Assembly: GCA_039026235.1 (NCBI GenBank) | Contig: JBCCMQ010000012.1 | Span: 32,559-96,558, forward strand | Length of the DNA stretch: 64,000 nucleotides | Reading direction: 5' to 3' | From: JBCCMQ01 sp039026235 | GTDB lineage: Bacteria; Pseudomonadota; Alphaproteobacteria; Rhodobacterales; Rhodobacteraceae | Shown: positions 43,886 through 53,827 of the stretch, piece by piece | Numbering within the stretch: the stretch's first letter is position 1 | Layout: every line of letters begins with the position of its first letter | Program-made: the position numbers and the translations under genes | The notes under the pieces: generated by a model | Told to the model about the DNA's origin: nothing | The model's database searches: none | Seen by the model: the letters and a program-made list of their open reading frames with translations, nothing else

Positions 43886-44674
43886 ATGCGAAAGCTCAGG
43901 ACACTCACAATGATCTCGGCACTGGTCCTCATGCCTATTGCCAGCACAGCAACGGCGGATACCCAGCGTGGCTTTGAGATCGCACAACGCAGTGATCTTT
44001 CAGATCGCGGTTTCGGACAGTCCTCGGTCGATGTGACCATGACGCTGACGAACAGAAGTGGCGCCAGCACGAAACGGGCCTTGCGAATTGACACGCTCGA
44101 GAAGCAGGGCCGCGGTAACGGGGATCGTTCGCTCATTCAGTTCTTCTCACCGGGCGATGTGGATGGCACTGCGCTCTTGTCCCATGCCAAGATCACCGCG
44201 GCCGATAATCAGTGGCTTTTCTTGCCGGGCCTCAGCCGGGTCAAGCGCATCTCGTCCGCAAACAAATCCGGGCCCTTCGTCGGATCAGAGTTTTCCTTCG
44301 AGGATCTGACGATCTCGGAGTTGGGCAAGTTTGAGTACAACTACCTCGAGACGCGCAACGTCGATGGTATGGAGATGGACATCCTTGAATGCGCGCCGGC
44401 CTATAATCGGTCGGGTTACAGCCGTGTGCTCTGCCACTTTGACACTCGACACCATCAGGCGCGGAAATTCATCTTTTTCGACCGTGGGGGGCAGCATTTG
44501 AAAACGCTGACGCTGGCCAACTACCGCCAATACGGCGACGTGTGGCGGGCGCAGCGCCAGACCATGGTGAACCATCTAACCGGCAAAACGACGACGCTCG
44601 AGTTTGATCGATACGACTTTAACCCTGGCTTGAGCGCACGTGATTTCGAACCTTCTGCTTTAGAGAGGCTCTGA
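43886..44674 (+). CDS. LolA-like outer-membrane lipoprotein-sorting protein
   Basis: 262 residues from ATG 43886, placed by the strong AGGAGG site; the frame is open further upstream. A signal peptide (LTMISALVLMPIASTATA) leads to a periplasmic beta-rich protein with DGTALLSHAKITAADNQWLFLPGLSRVKRISSANK, typical of the LolA_like family that accompanies RND/MMPL exporters. It probably carries a lipid substrate across the periplasm between the exporter and the barrel protein encoded next. Confidence 0.87.
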   Translation: MRKLRTLTMISALVLMPIASTATADTQRGFEIAQRSDLSDRGFGQSSVDVTMTLTNRSGASTKRALRIDTLEKQGRGNGDRSLIQFFSPGDVDGTALLSHAKITAADNQWLFLPGLSRVKRISSANKSGPFVGSEFSFEDLTISELGKFEYNYLETRNVDGMEMDILECAPAYNRSGYSRVLCHFDTRHHQARKFIFFDRGGQHLKTLTLANYRQYGDVWRAQRQTMVNHLTGKTTTLEFDRYDFNPGLSARDFEPSALERL

Positions 44675-44678
44675 GACT

Positions 44679-45905
44679 GTGGCATCGCCCATTTACAAGA
44701 GACATGGTCTCATCGCGTTGCTGGGGGCGGGCACACTTTTGGGCCCCCTCATTACAGGAGGGCAGGCAGGCGCCCAAGAATTCCGCTTTGCCCCCCAGCT
44801 GACCATTGAAGCGACAGGATATGCCAATGACCCGCAGTTCCCGGGCCAAGTTTCCGATGCGACCGGCGCGCTCATCTTCACCGGAGACCTCACTTGGCGC
44901 AGCGATGATCGCAGTTTGCAATTCGTTCTTGAGCCGTATTTGCGACTCGATGAGCAGGACAATGAACGCACTTACGGTGATCTGCGTCGTGGTTTTGTGC
45001 GCTACTTCGGAGATGTATGGGACGTCACTATCGGCGCTGACAGGGTCTTTTGGGGCGTCGTTGAATCCGTCAACGTGGTGGACGTGATCAACCAGAGAGA
45101 CGCTTTGGAGAACCCGGATCTGGACGAGAAACTCGGCCAACCGATGATCCGATTTGCCGCTCTCACTGGGATTGGCACATTTGAGGTTTACTACATGCCG
45201 ACCTTCCGTGAACGCGAGTTTGTCGGGTTGGAAAGCCGCAACCGATTGCCCGCGCCAGTCAATTCATCGGCGGCACTTTTTGACCGGGAGGATGGCAGCA
45301 ACGCCGACGACTTTGCCTTAAGGTATTCAAACACCTTTGGGTCGGTCGATTTGGGTGTGTCCTATTTTTACGGTACATCCCGCGCGCCCCTTCTGAGCTT
45401 TGACGGGGCCAGCGGGACGTTTATCCCGCGCTACCAGAGACTTCGGCAAATCGGCGCTGATCTGCAATACACCGCAGGTGCTTGGCTTTGGAAGCTGGAG
45501 GCCACTGAGACCGAAATTGCTGCTGACAGCTTCAATTCTGCAGTTGGTGGGCTGGAATACACGTTTTTCGACGTTGCCGGCTCTGGACGAGATGTCGGGC
45601 TGATCGCTGAGTATCTCTACGACGGTCGTACCACAGGCCTTAGCCCCGCCACGCCATTTGACGACGACGTGTTTCTGGGCACACGGATCACGTGGAACGA
45701 CGTGCAGGACACCGAGTTTCTGGCAGGTGTCATCATCGACCGAGACACAAACGCGGCCCAGTTCAGCATCGAGTTTGAGCGGCGCATCGGGGAAAACAAT
45801 CTCCTCGAGTTGGAATTCCGCGGCGTGGATGCGCAAGGCGATCCGCTCCTCACGGCATTTGAGGACGACACCGCCCTAACCCTTCGCTGGAGCCGCTTTT
45901 TTTGA
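44679..45905 (+). CDS. Outer-membrane beta-barrel protein of the RND operon
   Basis: 408 residues from GTG 44679, four bases after the previous stop. It has a signal peptide (ending near GAQ), alternating amphipathic strands, and a C-terminal aromatic residue (LRWSRFF), the outer-membrane insertion signal. There are features of DUF1302-like barrels, such as GADRVFWGVVESVNVVDVIN. Likely the outer-membrane end of a three-part export pathway with the RND and LolA-like proteins. Confidence 0.83.
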   Translation: MASPIYKRHGLIALLGAGTLLGPLITGGQAGAQEFRFAPQLTIEATGYANDPQFPGQVSDATGALIFTGDLTWRSDDRSLQFVLEPYLRLDEQDNERTYGDLRRGFVRYFGDVWDVTIGADRVFWGVVESVNVVDVINQRDALENPDLDEKLGQPMIRFAALTGIGTFEVYYMPTFREREFVGLESRNRLPAPVNSSAALFDREDGSNADDFALRYSNTFGSVDLGVSYFYGTSRAPLLSFDGASGTFIPRYQRLRQIGADLQYTAGAWLWKLEATETEIAADSFNSAVGGLEYTFFDVAGSGRDVGLIAEYLYDGRTTGLSPATPFDDDVFLGTRITWNDVQDTEFLAGVIIDRDTNAAQFSIEFERRIGENNLLELEFRGVDAQGDPLLTAFEDDTALTLRWSRFF

Positions 45906-45947
45906 GTGTTGGACCACCTCTCTCAGACATGCTGAAAGGAAAAAAAC

Positions 45948-46091
45948 ATGATCAAGGCCGTGCTTTGGGGTCGTTTAACTCAATTACAGGTTTCTCAAAT
46001 TTCGAGTTGCAGGCGTTCAACGAGGCATTCTCAGAACATCAGATCGATATTGCCTGGTTGCCGCAGGACTTGCTGCGCGGTTTCGTGCCCG
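45948..46091 (+). pseudogene. Frameshifted fragment of a HAD-family hydrolase
   Basis: MIKAVLWG starts with a good AAAGGA site and matches the usual opening of epoxide-hydrolase-type HAD phosphatases (IKAVLWDFGGVIT). The continuation, in another frame, reads FNSITGFSNFELQAFNEAFSEH, similar to the next family segment. A frameshift falls within the first ten codons and the rest of the gene is missing. Assignment rests on about 30 residues. Confidence 0.35.
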
Positions 46092-46472
46092 GGCCTCGAT
46101 GGTCTTCGAGTTTGTAACAGCACCGACACCGACGACGGCCCATAAACCGGCGTCAGAGCGCTAACTCACTGCTCTTAATGAAATGCGGGCAGACCCCATG
46201 CGCACGCTTGCTTTTGAGGTCACACCCCGGGGCTTGCGGCGGCAAGGCTTCGAGTGCTCTCGGTACCTACGCGCTATGCTGAGCCATCTCGTCTAAGCTT
46301 ATCGGATGAAACCGCCCATGCGTCGCTCGGGATACACCTGTGCACTTTGGCTTCGGAAGATCGCAAGCGCACCCAACCGCGCATTGCTCAGCGCTTTTGA
46401 CCTACGGGCCAATTGTCCCCGAACCAATCGCGCATGTGACCGCGCCCAGATAATCACTATCATAAGCAAGAA
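46092..46472. other. Intergenic stretch
   Basis: About 380 bases after the HAD fragment with no further recognisable coding sequence on either strand. It must hold the promoter of the DUF2461 gene. Confidence 0.35.
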
Positions 46473-47159
46473 ATGAAAGATCATCGTATGTCTTCTGCAC
46501 CTGTCTTTTCGTCCAGTGCATTTGAGTTTCTCGCGGAGCTCCAAGCCAACAATAACCGTGAATGGTTCAACGCAAACAAGCCGCGCTTTCAAGAAGCGGT
46601 CGAGCGGCCATTTATCGCGCTGCTAGAGGCGCTTTCAAATCGCCTTGTCGATGCCAAACGTCCAATCTATGGCGGCAAACAGACGATGTTCCGCATGAAT
46701 CGAGACACGCGGTTTTCCCAAGATAAATCGCCCTATAAGACCAACATCTCAGGGGTATTGACCCCAACAGGGGCAAAGTCTGTGCTTACGGGTTTACTTT
46801 ACATCCAGCTTGGCGCGGAGGGCGGCTTCTCAGTGTCCGGTTATTATAACCTGTCTCCAAAACAACTGGGCCCGATGCGCGACGCGATGGTCGAGCAACC
46901 GGACCGTTTTGAAAATGTCCTAAAATCGCTTTCGGACAGCGGCCGCGCCTTTGATACATCCATGAGTCTGACTTCGATGCCGAAGGGCTTTACCGAGCAT
47001 GCCGATCATCCGTTTGCGGATTACATAAAACTTAAGTCTCTGATGGTGCGTGAAGAACTTCCCAGGGCGGCTTGGTTGGATGGAAGCTGCGTTGATATCG
47101 TTGAGGCGCACGCCCGGGATACAATGGAGCTTCTGAGCTTCACGCAACCGGCGCGTTAA
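46473..47159 (+). CDS. DUF2461 domain protein
   Basis: 228 residues; an internal ATG at 46488 is a possible start. Family features are clear: FLAELQANNNREWFNANKPRFQEAVERPF near the N terminus, MFRMNRDTRFSQDKSPYKTNI, and GGFSVSGYYNLSPKQL. DUF2461 proteins (TIGR02453) are widespread, soluble and uncharacterised. It is four bases from the YdeI-like gene, so the two form an operon. Confidence 0.9.
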   Translation: MKDHRMSSAPVFSSSAFEFLAELQANNNREWFNANKPRFQEAVERPFIALLEALSNRLVDAKRPIYGGKQTMFRMNRDTRFSQDKSPYKTNISGVLTPTGAKSVLTGLLYIQLGAEGGFSVSGYYNLSPKQLGPMRDAMVEQPDRFENVLKSLSDSGRAFDTSMSLTSMPKGFTEHADHPFADYIKLKSLMVREELPRAAWLDGSCVDIVEAHARDTMELLSFTQPAR

Positions 47160-47163
47160 AGCC

Positions 47164-47739
47164 ATGGCCTCACCGAATGACATAGACCGGGTGCAAATCG
47201 CGTCCGAGGGAGAACTCTGGGCTTGGCTAGAGAGCCACCATGACCGGCCGGGAAGCGTTTGGCTTGTGACTTTCAAGGCAGCCCACCGGGAAAGATACGT
47301 CTCCCGCGAGCAGGTGCTTGACGCTTTGATCGCCTACGGCTGGATTGATGGGCGGCGGATGAAGCTCGACGAAGATCGCACCATGCAATTAATCGCACCT
47401 CGACAGCAGCAAATCTGGGCGGAAACCTACAAGAACCGCGCTAAAAATCTCATTGCCAAGGGCCGTATGAAAGCACCTGGGCTGAATGCGATTGCGCGCA
47501 GCAAGGCGGCTGGTCAGTGGGATGAATTAGCCCATGTTGACGCCCTGGAGGAGCCCCAGGCACTGATAACGGCGCTTCGCGCAGGAAATGCCAAAGATTG
47601 GTGGGACGGTGCTGCCCCGTCCTATCGGCGCAATGTGCTTCGGTGGCTCGCGACTGCCAAGAAGGACGAGACCAGGGCTAAACGGATTTCCGTGATCGCG
47701 GGCCATGCTGCGCGCGGACAGAAAGTTCCAAACTATTGA
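47164..47739 (+). CDS. YdeI/OmpD-associated family protein
   Basis: 191 residues. It carries the YdeI pattern: ASEGELWAWLESHHDRPGSVWLVTFK, REQVLDALIAYGWIDGRR, then the C-terminal WDGAAPSYRRNVLRWLATAKKDETRAKRI, the YdeI/OmpD C-terminal helix bundle. Relatives have been tied to bacteriocin or antimicrobial protection. Cytoplasmic. A related C-terminal module occurs in the convergent gene at 47900. Confidence 0.87.
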   Translation: MASPNDIDRVQIASEGELWAWLESHHDRPGSVWLVTFKAAHRERYVSREQVLDALIAYGWIDGRRMKLDEDRTMQLIAPRQQQIWAETYKNRAKNLIAKGRMKAPGLNAIARSKAAGQWDELAHVDALEEPQALITALRAGNAKDWWDGAAPSYRRNVLRWLATAKKDETRAKRISVIAGHAARGQKVPNY

Positions 47740-47899
47740 CGGCCCAAAGCCACCATTGAGCGAGCAGCGGTGATGCTGCGCCGCGGCCGGTCAGAGGCGA
47801 CATTCGCTGCCGTTGCAGAGCGGGGGGACGATCGAAGTCAAAATCTGCCGGAAAGTGCATTTTAGCCTGGGTCAATAAAGCGCACAGGCCAAGAAGGCT

Positions 47900-48445
47900 T
47901 TACGACTTTCGCTTTTGCAGATCACGCAGTGTGATCCCATCTGAGATCGCTGTGATCGCTTCGTTCACACGACGTTGTTCCGTAGGCGCGGTCTTTGCTG
48001 ACAAAACATGATTGGTGAACATGCGCTTTTTTCCGGGCGTTAGCTTGTCCCACTGGGCCCTGGCCGTATCATGCGATCTCAGCGACGCTTCGAGGCTTGG
48101 CGGCACCTCCACGTAGTCCTGATCGTCCACCCGAAACCGCATTTCGACCTCGTCGCCCACGTCGAGACCGGTGTTGGCCTTTATGTCAGGCGAGACGATG
48201 AAGTACCGCCGCCCGTCCCCAACTGGCATCCAGGCGCCGCGCACCGGGACCTCGGCAATCTCTCCTTCGATGCGCAAGCGGGGATAGGTCTTGAAGGGGA
48301 GTTCAGCTTCGAAATGCGGCGGCATGAACAGGACTTTGTAGGTGATCACCCGCGACTTCCCGACGCCGTGGAGCGCTATTGGGCCGGTAAATTTATGGGT
48401 GAAATAGCTCATACCGGTTTCAAGCCGCTTTCTTGTGGTGCTCAT
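47900..48445 (-). CDS. DUF1905 and YdeI-like C-terminal domain protein
   Basis: 181 residues; a shorter start at 48410-48412 (MSYFTHKFTG) is possible and neither has a strong ribosome site. The first half is a DUF1905 beta-barrel (RLRIEGEIAEVPVRGAWMP, YFIVSPDIKANTGLDVGDEV). The second half, LEASLRSHDTARAQWDKLTPGKKRMFTNHV and RRVNEAITAI, is the YdeI-type helical module. Function unknown. Confidence 0.82.
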   Translation of the reverse strand: MSTTRKRLETGMSYFTHKFTGPIALHGVGKSRVITYKVLFMPPHFEAELPFKTYPRLRIEGEIAEVPVRGAWMPVGDGRRYFIVSPDIKANTGLDVGDEVEMRFRVDDQDYVEVPPSLEASLRSHDTARAQWDKLTPGKKRMFTNHVLSAKTAPTEQRRVNEAITAISDGITLRDLQKRKS

Positions 48446-48797
48446 AGGGGTTCACGTCGCGCGTAGGACGTCCAACAGGTTCCGCGTTAATATCCAGATG
48501 AGGCAGTTCCGAAAAGGCCTTGAGGCCCATCAAGTCCTTTCGGTGTCTCTCCCGGGTTCAGTTGGAGAGGCCTGCAAATTTCCAAATAACATTGAAGGAT
48601 CGTGACAGCTCGTTAACGAAACGCGCAAATACGTGGGTTTGTCTGTCACATTCAGGCCGCAGTGGAAGGGGTAAGGTAGCTTCATGACCTGAGACCAAAA
48701 GGCCCCTGCTCAGTTCTAGGACATTTCTCCCGATTGCGCCTTCTGGCCTGTTCGTTTGACCAGGGTCGCACCAATTGCATGAAAACCAGCTTACTTG
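48446..48797. other. Intergenic stretch
   Basis: 352 bases between two minus-strand genes. Only short unsupported frames are present, and I see no clear terminator or operator. Confidence 0.35.
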
Positions 48798-49496
48798 CTA
48801 AAGACGTGTCCGCAGTGTCAACCCCGCCATCGCCGTCAGCATCAGGAAAAAGCCTGCGGGTAGTGGAACAGGCGGCGGCATGTCTCCGCCCCGATCTATT
48901 GAGTAGACGATGTCATCCATCGCAAAGATATCGATGGCTAAATCACTGGTCTCGATGCCCAGGAAATCAAAACGAGCATAAGCCGCCGCTTGACCCAGAA
49001 GATCGACCCCAAAGAAAGTGAGTTCATATAGGTCGTAGCCTTGCAGAACCGTACGATTTAGCAGGGTGTCATCTTCTGCAAAGAAGCTCAGCGCGGTTTG
49101 CCGACCTGCATTCGCTATGTCCCGAAAATCTGCACCCCAAGCGGTAATTGGGGAAAGAAATTCAATTGTTAGCGGATTACCCCGCTCCACTAAACTGCAT
49201 GCGTCTTGCGAGCCGTTGACACTGTACAATGCGATACAGTCGCCGCCCGGTGCAATGACGTTAAACTGTAGCGGATTGTTTGTCGGAATGCCGCCCTGGA
49301 ACCGGAATTGGCCAACAGTCAGAGGCTGCGTGTCATATGTCGCGCCTGGAGTCGCGGATTCAAAATCTTCGCTGGCATTAGGTTCGACGTTCTGAATGAA
49401 CTGGTCTCGGTTATCGAAAACGATTGGAGCCGCGGTTGAAGCGACTGGCACAACAGCCGTGGACAACAGACCGGTTACGAGTGCGATACTTTTCAT
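48798..49496 (-). CDS. VPLPA-CTERM surface protein, paralogue C
   Basis: 232 residues from ATG 49494-49496 with AAGGAAG upstream. It has a signal peptide, then the same body family as the tandem pair at 26.3-27.8 kb (NRDQFIQN, TYDTQPLTVGQFRF, IAPGGDCIALY, SPITAWGADFRDIANAGRQTALSFF). The sorting tail is PPPVPLPAGFFLMLTAMAGLTLRTRL. It is a third intact, more divergent family member about 21 kb away, so these proteins form a small paralogous group in this region. Confidence 0.85.
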   Translation of the reverse strand: MKSIALVTGLLSTAVVPVASTAAPIVFDNRDQFIQNVEPNASEDFESATPGATYDTQPLTVGQFRFQGGIPTNNPLQFNVIAPGGDCIALYSVNGSQDACSLVERGNPLTIEFLSPITAWGADFRDIANAGRQTALSFFAEDDTLLNRTVLQGYDLYELTFFGVDLLGQAAAYARFDFLGIETSDLAIDIFAMDDIVYSIDRGGDMPPPVPLPAGFFLMLTAMAGLTLRTRL

Positions 49497-49896
49497 GATT
49501 GACTTCCTTAGATGTTCCACTCGCATGCTTTAATCGTAGGAAGTCGTCTGTTTCTGTTCGCCAAGTGTGTCAATTGTATCCTTTCGCACTTGAAAATGTG
49601 AAAACTACGGGTCGATGATGCGAACGGCCTACGCGAGTTGGTTATCTCAATCGCAGAGTTGAATGCGGGCACATTCAGTTCTGTCTGACAGGATCTGAAT
49701 TACCACTGACCGCAGAGCATGTTTGTCCAATTTTCCGATGGTTGAATTGCTCAATTTTTCAGCAAATGTTTGCAGCACAGAGTTAAGATGGCTGGTTTCG
49801 CGGCTGATCTTGAAAGTTTCAGCCAAAGAAACCAGCGATATGATATCCAGAAGTGCCGTTCATGCGGTCAAATTTTTAAGCAATGGGTGAATTCTG
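49497..49896. other. Divergent intergenic region
   Basis: 400 bases between the divergent CTERM gene and the large repeat-protein gene. It contains AT-rich segments but no recognised gene. Promoters for both neighbours must lie here. Confidence 0.4.
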
Positions 49897-52866
49897 ATGA
49901 CAATAAATTTTGGTAAAAGGGCTGAACGCGAGTTCGAGTTTACATCTCTACTTGGCAGTCAGATCCTTGGCCCTGGCGCGACCAGCCTCAGTGTAGGCGA
50001 TACCTTTTCTATGCCCGTGAACGCATCTGCGTCAGTCATAGTCAAAGACAACGATCGACATTTATCGGGCGATTTTTTCCGAAACGAACGGGGCGATGAT
50101 CGCTCGGGCCAGATTGCGGAAATTCGCGTTGGCGATAGCGTCATCGATGATGCGAAGATCTACGCCGAGCAATACCATGTGCTCAGAGACCAGAGCGGGC
50201 AGAAGTACTTTCTTGTGGAAATCGAGTTCGTGGGCAGTCCGTCCGGTGATCGCGACGATCTCTTCACATTTCTGGGCAATGTTCCGCCACCGGAAGCTGT
50301 TCTTACTGTTGCTGCGACGAGGAACGTCTTTTTTGGGGTGCGTTACGACGCGCTGGGCGCTGGGATGCTGGATACCCCCAACACCCTTTCCGACGCCGAT
50401 GAGGCCTCCAGTTTAGAGGAATCGCTTGGCACCGTTGCACTTAGCAACGTGTTGGCCAACGTCACAGACCCGGAACCGGGCGAGCCAAGTGTCTCTGCTG
50501 TGAATTCAATTCCCGGGAACGTCGGCCTCTCTGTGGACGGTACGAACGGCGGTCGGTTCGTCATCAATGCCGATGGCAGTGCCACATTTGATGATGACGG
50601 AGACTTTGAAGCGCTTGGGCAGGGTGAGACTGAGGTCACTTCCGTGACATACACTGTCACCGACAGTGGAGGCTTGAGTGTAACCTCGTCCTACACGGTC
50701 ACCGTGACCGGTCGAAACGATGCTCCCACAGGTCAGCCCACTGGCGTCTTGGCCCAAGGGGTTGAAGACACCCCGCAGGTAATCCAAGCTGCCACGCTGC
50801 TGCAAGGATTTTCAGATGTTGAGGGCGACACGCTTCAGGTCACCGACCTTGCGGCGGGCCAGGGGGCGAGCCTTGTCGACAACCTGGATGGCACGTTCAC
50901 ATTTACCCCAGGCGCCAACGTCTTCGGAGATGTGGATCTCACCTACACTGTCTCGGATGGGCAAGGCGGCACTCTTGAAGGTCAGATGCTGACCCTGAAC
51001 CTAAGCCCGGTTGAGGATGCCCCGATCGCCAACAATAGCGCAGTGTCGACCGATGAGGACACACCAATTACCACGGCCTTTGATGCGGTGGACCCGGACG
51101 GCGACGCACTCACCTACGTGATCGACAGGCAACCCCTGAACGGGACAGTGGCCGTCGGAGACGATGGGATGTTCACCTATACACCTCGTGCGGATTTTTC
51201 CGGTCGCGACCTGTTCACCTACACTGTGGATGATGGAAATGGAGGGGTGGATTCGGCCGAAGTGTCTTTGACGGTCACCCCGGTCAACGACGCTCCAACT
51301 GCGATTGATCAAATGGTGGCCGATGGCGATGTTGATCTCGCCCTGTTTGGCGCAATCCAAGGACGGCTAAATGTATTTGATCAGGAGTTCGACGCGCTCG
51401 AATTCACGATCGAAAGCGGCCCAACAAATGGCTCTGTTTCAATCGATGAAGACGGCTTCTTCGCCTACACTCCTGGTACTTCATTTTCTCAGTTAGACAG
51501 CTTCGTCTACAGGGTTACTGACGAGAACGGTGGGACGAACACGGCGACTGTTTCGGTTGGCGTTAAAGACGCAAATCCTCTCACATTGCTTCCCGATGCT
51601 GACGGGCACATCGCTGTGACCGACGCCTTAGGACCTGATCGTACGATTATCCTGGACTACAGCGGACTGAGTTCAGGCATCCGTGCCAGCCTTGAAGTCG
51701 GCGGGAATTTTGCTGGCGCCTCTGCCGTGGTGCTGAAAATGAATGATGATCTCTTCGCGGTCTCGGCCGACTTTGGTGCCAATCTGTTTATATTTGATCC
51801 GGCCGAATTCGTCGGCACAGATACGGGATTTTCTAACCTTGATGTGGGCATTAAATCTGAGGGTTTCTTCTATTTCGCAGATGTTGATGGAGGACCAGTC
51901 AACTTGGACGTTAGTGTGAATGCGGCTACTTCCGTGTCATTCGACGGTGACGCGACGTTTGGTGATCTTGATATAGTCACCGGCCTTACAATCAGCCAAA
52001 CATCGGCATTTCAAGTGTTTGGGACATTTGAGGCCCGCGCAGGCACAACGATCACACTTCAAGACAGCAGCAATGACTTCGGTGTCGACGCTTTCGTCCA
52101 AGGTGGTTCCGTTGTTTCTCTCAGGGATATAGGTTCAATTAACCTGAGCGCTTCCGGCACAGAGTTACTTTTGGTTGAAACTTTGAATAACGGCAACATT
52201 TTCATGCGAAATTCAGAAGTGGGCGAACTTTTTCTGAACGCCAACGGTGCGGGGCGAGTTGACCTGGACAATGTGAGCGGCACAACACTGCAAGCGAGTG
52301 GAAACGCGATTGATGGCAAAATCATTGATTTCGATGCCATCGAGATCAGCGGTTCCGGATCCTTTACTTCGAACCCAACCGTATTTCTTGATGGGGAAGG
52401 TACGGACCCAGTTTCGATAGAAATTGACAGCGGCGTTGCAATGGCAAAACTCACAGCTCAAAACCTGTCTCTGGCACTCTCCAATACAGGCGATTTAACA
52501 GTGCTGGCCGATACGCTCTCTGTGGAAGACGCAAACGTTTCTGGTGAAGTCTTCGCCCGATCTGACCGCTTCGAGCTTCCGGTAAGTGAACTTCCCCTTG
52601 TCACCCCAATCGTGGCGGCGCAAACGATTGACCTTGGCGTCGACGAATTCGTTTTGGACTTCGACACAGCACTCGCCCCCGGAGCACAAGAGGCGCTAAA
52701 CGCCACAGCGATCGGCGTTTCTGCCGGGCTTGTTACAGTTGACGTCGGCGGCACACAAACCCCCGTCACCGATGGTACAGCTGATGTCACGGATGGGACC
52801 CAGGACGCCACAGTATCGACGACCGACTTGTTCCAGGGCGGCTCATTCGAAATTGAATTCGTGTAG
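49897..52866 (+). CDS. Large secreted repeat protein with VCBS/cadherin-like domains
   Basis: 989 residues, very acidic and low in Cys and Lys. There is no N-terminal Sec signal, which with the composition suggests type I secretion. Residues about 1-150 form an unrelated module (SVGDTFSMPVNASASVIVKDNDRHL). From about 165 to 555 come four tandem VCBS/cadherin-like domains, each with elements such as EDTPI, DPDGDALTY, GTFTFTPGA and DLTYTVSDGQGG. The remaining 430 residues are a beta-rich region with repeated hydrophobic strands. Probably a surface adhesin or matrix protein. No T1SS genes are in the window. Confidence 0.85.
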   Translation: MTINFGKRAEREFEFTSLLGSQILGPGATSLSVGDTFSMPVNASASVIVKDNDRHLSGDFFRNERGDDRSGQIAEIRVGDSVIDDAKIYAEQYHVLRDQSGQKYFLVEIEFVGSPSGDRDDLFTFLGNVPPPEAVLTVAATRNVFFGVRYDALGAGMLDTPNTLSDADEASSLEESLGTVALSNVLANVTDPEPGEPSVSAVNSIPGNVGLSVDGTNGGRFVINADGSATFDDDGDFEALGQGETEVTSVTYTVTDSGGLSVTSSYTVTVTGRNDAPTGQPTGVLAQGVEDTPQVIQAATLLQGFSDVEGDTLQVTDLAAGQGASLVDNLDGTFTFTPGANVFGDVDLTYTVSDGQGGTLEGQMLTLNLSPVEDAPIANNSAVSTDEDTPITTAFDAVDPDGDALTYVIDRQPLNGTVAVGDDGMFTYTPRADFSGRDLFTYTVDDGNGGVDSAEVSLTVTPVNDAPTAIDQMVADGDVDLALFGAIQGRLNVFDQEFDALEFTIESGPTNGSVSIDEDGFFAYTPGTSFSQLDSFVYRVTDENGGTNTATVSVGVKDANPLTLLPDADGHIAVTDALGPDRTIILDYSGLSSGIRASLEVGGNFAGASAVVLKMNDDLFAVSADFGANLFIFDPAEFVGTDTGFSNLDVGIKSEGFFYFADVDGGPVNLDVSVNAATSVSFDGDATFGDLDIVTGLTISQTSAFQVFGTFEARAGTTITLQDSSNDFGVDAFVQGGSVVSLRDIGSINLSASGTELLLVETLNNGNIFMRNSEVGELFLNANGAGRVDLDNVSGTTLQASGNAIDGKIIDFDAIEISGSGSFTSNPTVFLDGEGTDPVSIEIDSGVAMAKLTAQNLSLALSNTGDLTVLADTLSVEDANVSGEVFARSDRFELPVSELPLVTPIVAAQTIDLGVDEFVLDFDTALAPGAQEALNATAIGVSAGLVTVDVGGTQTPVTDGTADVTDGTQDATVSTTDLFQGGSFEIEFV

Positions 52867-52964
52867 CAGCGTTACTTCTGACAAAGCTAGTGAAGTGGTT
52901 CCAGGACTTCGGACAGCTCGGCTACGGATCTACGGTCTATCCAGGCTAGGTTACATGCTATCAA

Positions 52965-53320
52965 CTGCTGATCTCGATCGCGCCAGTATGCTTCCTTCGG
53001 CGTCCTACGCTTAAGGGAAGAATGAGGTCACTCGATGTTTTAGCACCTAATCCAGGTGCAGATTACACGCTGGGCCTGGAAGCCGTCCTAGATGTCTTCG
53101 AGGTAAGCGGCCTCCTTTTTGAGGGATCGCAACAGCCGCTCAATGACGATGTTGTCCATACATCGGCCCCGACTGTTCATGGAGATACGCAGTCCGGCTT
53201 GTCGTATCGTGGTGATCCAGGACGATCCGGTGAACTGGCCGCCCTGGTCGGTGTTCATGATATCGGGCGCGCTGGACCTGGCAACGGCCTCGTTCAAAGC
53301 CTCGACGCAGAAGCATGTGC
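52965..53320 (-). pseudogene. IS3-family transposase (OrfB C-terminal) fragment
   Basis: The minus strand reads FCVEALNEA, NTDQGGQFTG, ISMNSRGRCMDNIVIERLLRSLKKE and YLEDI, then past an in-frame stop continues PHSSLKRRTPKEAYW. These are the second Asp and the Glu regions of the IS3 DDE integrase domain. There are at least three stops in the frame and no N-terminal half, so it is inactive. Confidence 0.8.
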
Positions 53321-53827
53321 TTGTTGCTATCCGGGCGGTAGTAGACATGGCCAGGCGTCACGCGCGTGCCGTCGAAATTCGGCAGGATTTTAGCGTTGTA
53401 TTGGAACGTCCGGCTTGCCGGGCCTGGAACCAGGTCGCCGCCGTCGTCAAATGAAACCACGACTCCGCCGACGCGGATCTTTTCAATCGGCTTCTTCTAG
53501 ATTGTTGCCCGCATGGCTTCTTGGTCGAAGATGATTAGGACTGCTCGGATCAAGCGTTAACTCAGGATCAAGCGGCCACATGTCGATGGGGACCACAGGG
53601 CCGAAGCATTCGGGGCGCACTTCTGAAACATTTGTATGATACCCGAATCTTTCAGTCTATACCAACCCAGGTTCGGGCAATCCAAAACCATCATCAATTA
53701 GTGAAGTCGCTTACCCATAATCGTAGGCATTTGCGCGGACAACGATTTCGTTATGCATAAGTCTAGCGAACACGTTACTTTTATGGATGTAGGGATCATT
53801 GAGACCTAAAACGTTATCAAAGCACTC
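53321..53827. other. Stretch without an intact gene
   Basis: About 500 bases between the IS3 fragment and the AT-rich island. A minus-strand frame around 53530-53630 (VRPECFGPVVPIDMWPLDPELTLD) has protein-like composition but ends in stops and is not recognised. One TGTATGAT copy lies at 53633-53640, probably by chance. Confidence 0.3.

Noticed and set aside
48446..48797. CRISPR array or other periodic repeats
   Set aside because: No regularly spaced repeats were found here or elsewhere in the window.
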